Shown here: positions 6,148-6,493 of the stretch, one piece after another
Layout of the letters: each line of letters opens with the position of its first letter
How positions within the stretch are numbered: position 1 is the stretch's first letter
Origin: an uncultured Gemmatimonadota bacterium
GTDB taxonomy: Bacteria > Gemmatimonadota > Gemmatimonadetes > Gemmatimonadales > GWC2-71-9
Direction of reading: 5' to 3'
DNA: 6,493 nucleotides
Assembly (NCBI GenBank): GCA_913009915.1
Contig: CAJVYZ010000168.1
Coordinates: forward strand, 1 to 6,493
Notes under the pieces: generated by a model
Database searches by the model: none
The model's input: the letters and a program-made list of their open reading frames with translations, nothing else
What the model was told of the DNA's origin: nothing
Program-made: the position numbers and the translations under genes

Positions 6148-6433
6148 GGCTCTACCTCCTCGAGCCGGACACCGAGTCGAGCGCCTGGGCACCTTTTGGT
6201 GGAGTTTCCCCCGTGGCGGAATGGCGGGTCGGCGCCTATCGCATCAGGGAGCGCTGGGAGCGGGTCGTCGGTCGATCGGTGACGGCCATCATCGATGACC
6301 GGATGGCGGGCTATACCGATGTCGACTCCCCGCCGGTCCAACCCGCCGGCGAGATCATCGGCCCGGCGATCGTCGCCGATGCGCGGTTTGCCCCACGCCT
6401 CTCGGATCGTCCCTCGAAAACCTTCTCCCGCTT
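6144..6433 (+). CDS. Sugar-phosphate nucleotidyltransferase, alternative GlmU-like, 3' end missing
   Basis: Only the first 96 codons and two bases are present; the reading then enters adapter, which encodes DRKSVV and a false stop at 6453-6455. The N-terminus MRLYLLEPDTESSAWAPFGG, followed by VSPVAEWRVGAYRIRERWER, resembles the alternative bacterial GlmU family (TIGR03991 type; relatives begin roughly 'LFDD...LLPLTFTRPVAEIRVGILTIREKWE'). Members are thought to make UDP-GlcNAc, joining an N-terminal uridylyltransferase to a C-terminal left-handed beta-helix acetyltransferase. The usual LAAGxGTRM loop of classical GlmU is absent, as expected for that family. ATG 6144 overlaps the manC stop as ATGA, so the two nucleotide-sugar enzymes are probably co-translated. 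Assignment is from memory of the family pattern on a short fragment; a different sugar nucleotidyltransferase is possible. Confidence 0.72.
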
Positions 6434-6491
6434 AGATCGGAAGAGCGTCGTGTAGGGAAAGAGTGTAGATCTCGGTGGTCGCCGTATCATT
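6434..6491 (-). other. Illumina universal/P5 adapter, reverse complement (contaminant)
   Basis: AGATCGGAAGAGCGTCGTGT through CGCCGTATCATT is the exact reverse complement of the adapter at 105-162. Two stray bases (CA) follow. Genomic sequence ends at 6433. The two copies form a 58-bp terminal inverted repeat of technical origin, with identity stopping exactly at the adapter boundaries on both sides. Confidence 0.99.
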
Positions 6492-6493
6492 CA

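Noticed and set aside
5562..6341. 259-codon minus-strand ORF
   Set aside because: Antisense to manC and the GlmU-like gene; Ser/Thr/Arg-rich composition typical of a shadow frame.
105..6491. Mobile element or linear replicon with 58-bp terminal inverted repeats
   Set aside because: The repeats are exactly the P5 adapter, there is no transposase or replication gene, and the cargo is core genome.

Overview
This is a short, high-GC bacterial chromosomal contig with sequencing-library artefacts at both ends. Exact 58-nt copies of the Illumina universal (P5) adapter lie at 105-162 (forward) and 6434-6491 (reverse complement). Bases 1-104 beyond the left copy are T-rich junk of the kind produced when a read runs off its template. 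The biological sequence is therefore 163-6433, and both terminal genes are cut by the end of the genomic insert, not by mutation. The real part is GC-rich, with G/C favoured at third codon positions. Gene content and protein style (an 'AHQMGTP'-type histidine kinase, a Bacteroidota/Gemmatimonadota-type alternative GlmU, a small roadblock protein, an unknown lipoprotein) suggest Gemmatimonadota or a neighbouring phylum. That placement is inference and was not tested.

Minus-strand block (163-4626), read right to left: a small uncharacterised lipoprotein, seryl-tRNA synthetase (serS), a two-TM sensor histidine kinase, and a UvrD/PcrA-type DNA helicase that runs off the contig. The junctions are a 7-bp gap, an 8-bp overlap and a 4-bp ATGA overlap, so this looks like one operon with translational coupling. 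It mixes envelope, translation, signalling and DNA repair functions.

Plus-strand block (4744-6433): a roadblock/LC7-domain protein, a single-domain mannose-1-phosphate guanylyltransferase (manC type), and the N-terminus of a nucleotidyltransferase resembling the alternative bacterial GlmU family. Junctions are a 6-bp gap and an ATGA overlap. The last two genes make activated sugars (GDP-mannose and probably UDP-GlcNAc) for envelope or exported polysaccharide. The roadblock protein hints at a link to a Ras-like GTPase, though no GTPase gene is in the window.

The two blocks diverge from a compact region (4627-4743). It holds two back-to-back sigma70-like promoters, each with a 17-bp spacer, and a perfect 7+7-bp palindrome centred on 4662/4663 that overlaps the minus-strand -35 element. 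This is the most interesting biological signal in the window. I see no mobile element, CRISPR array, RNA gene or clearly new system; the rest looks like ordinary core genome.
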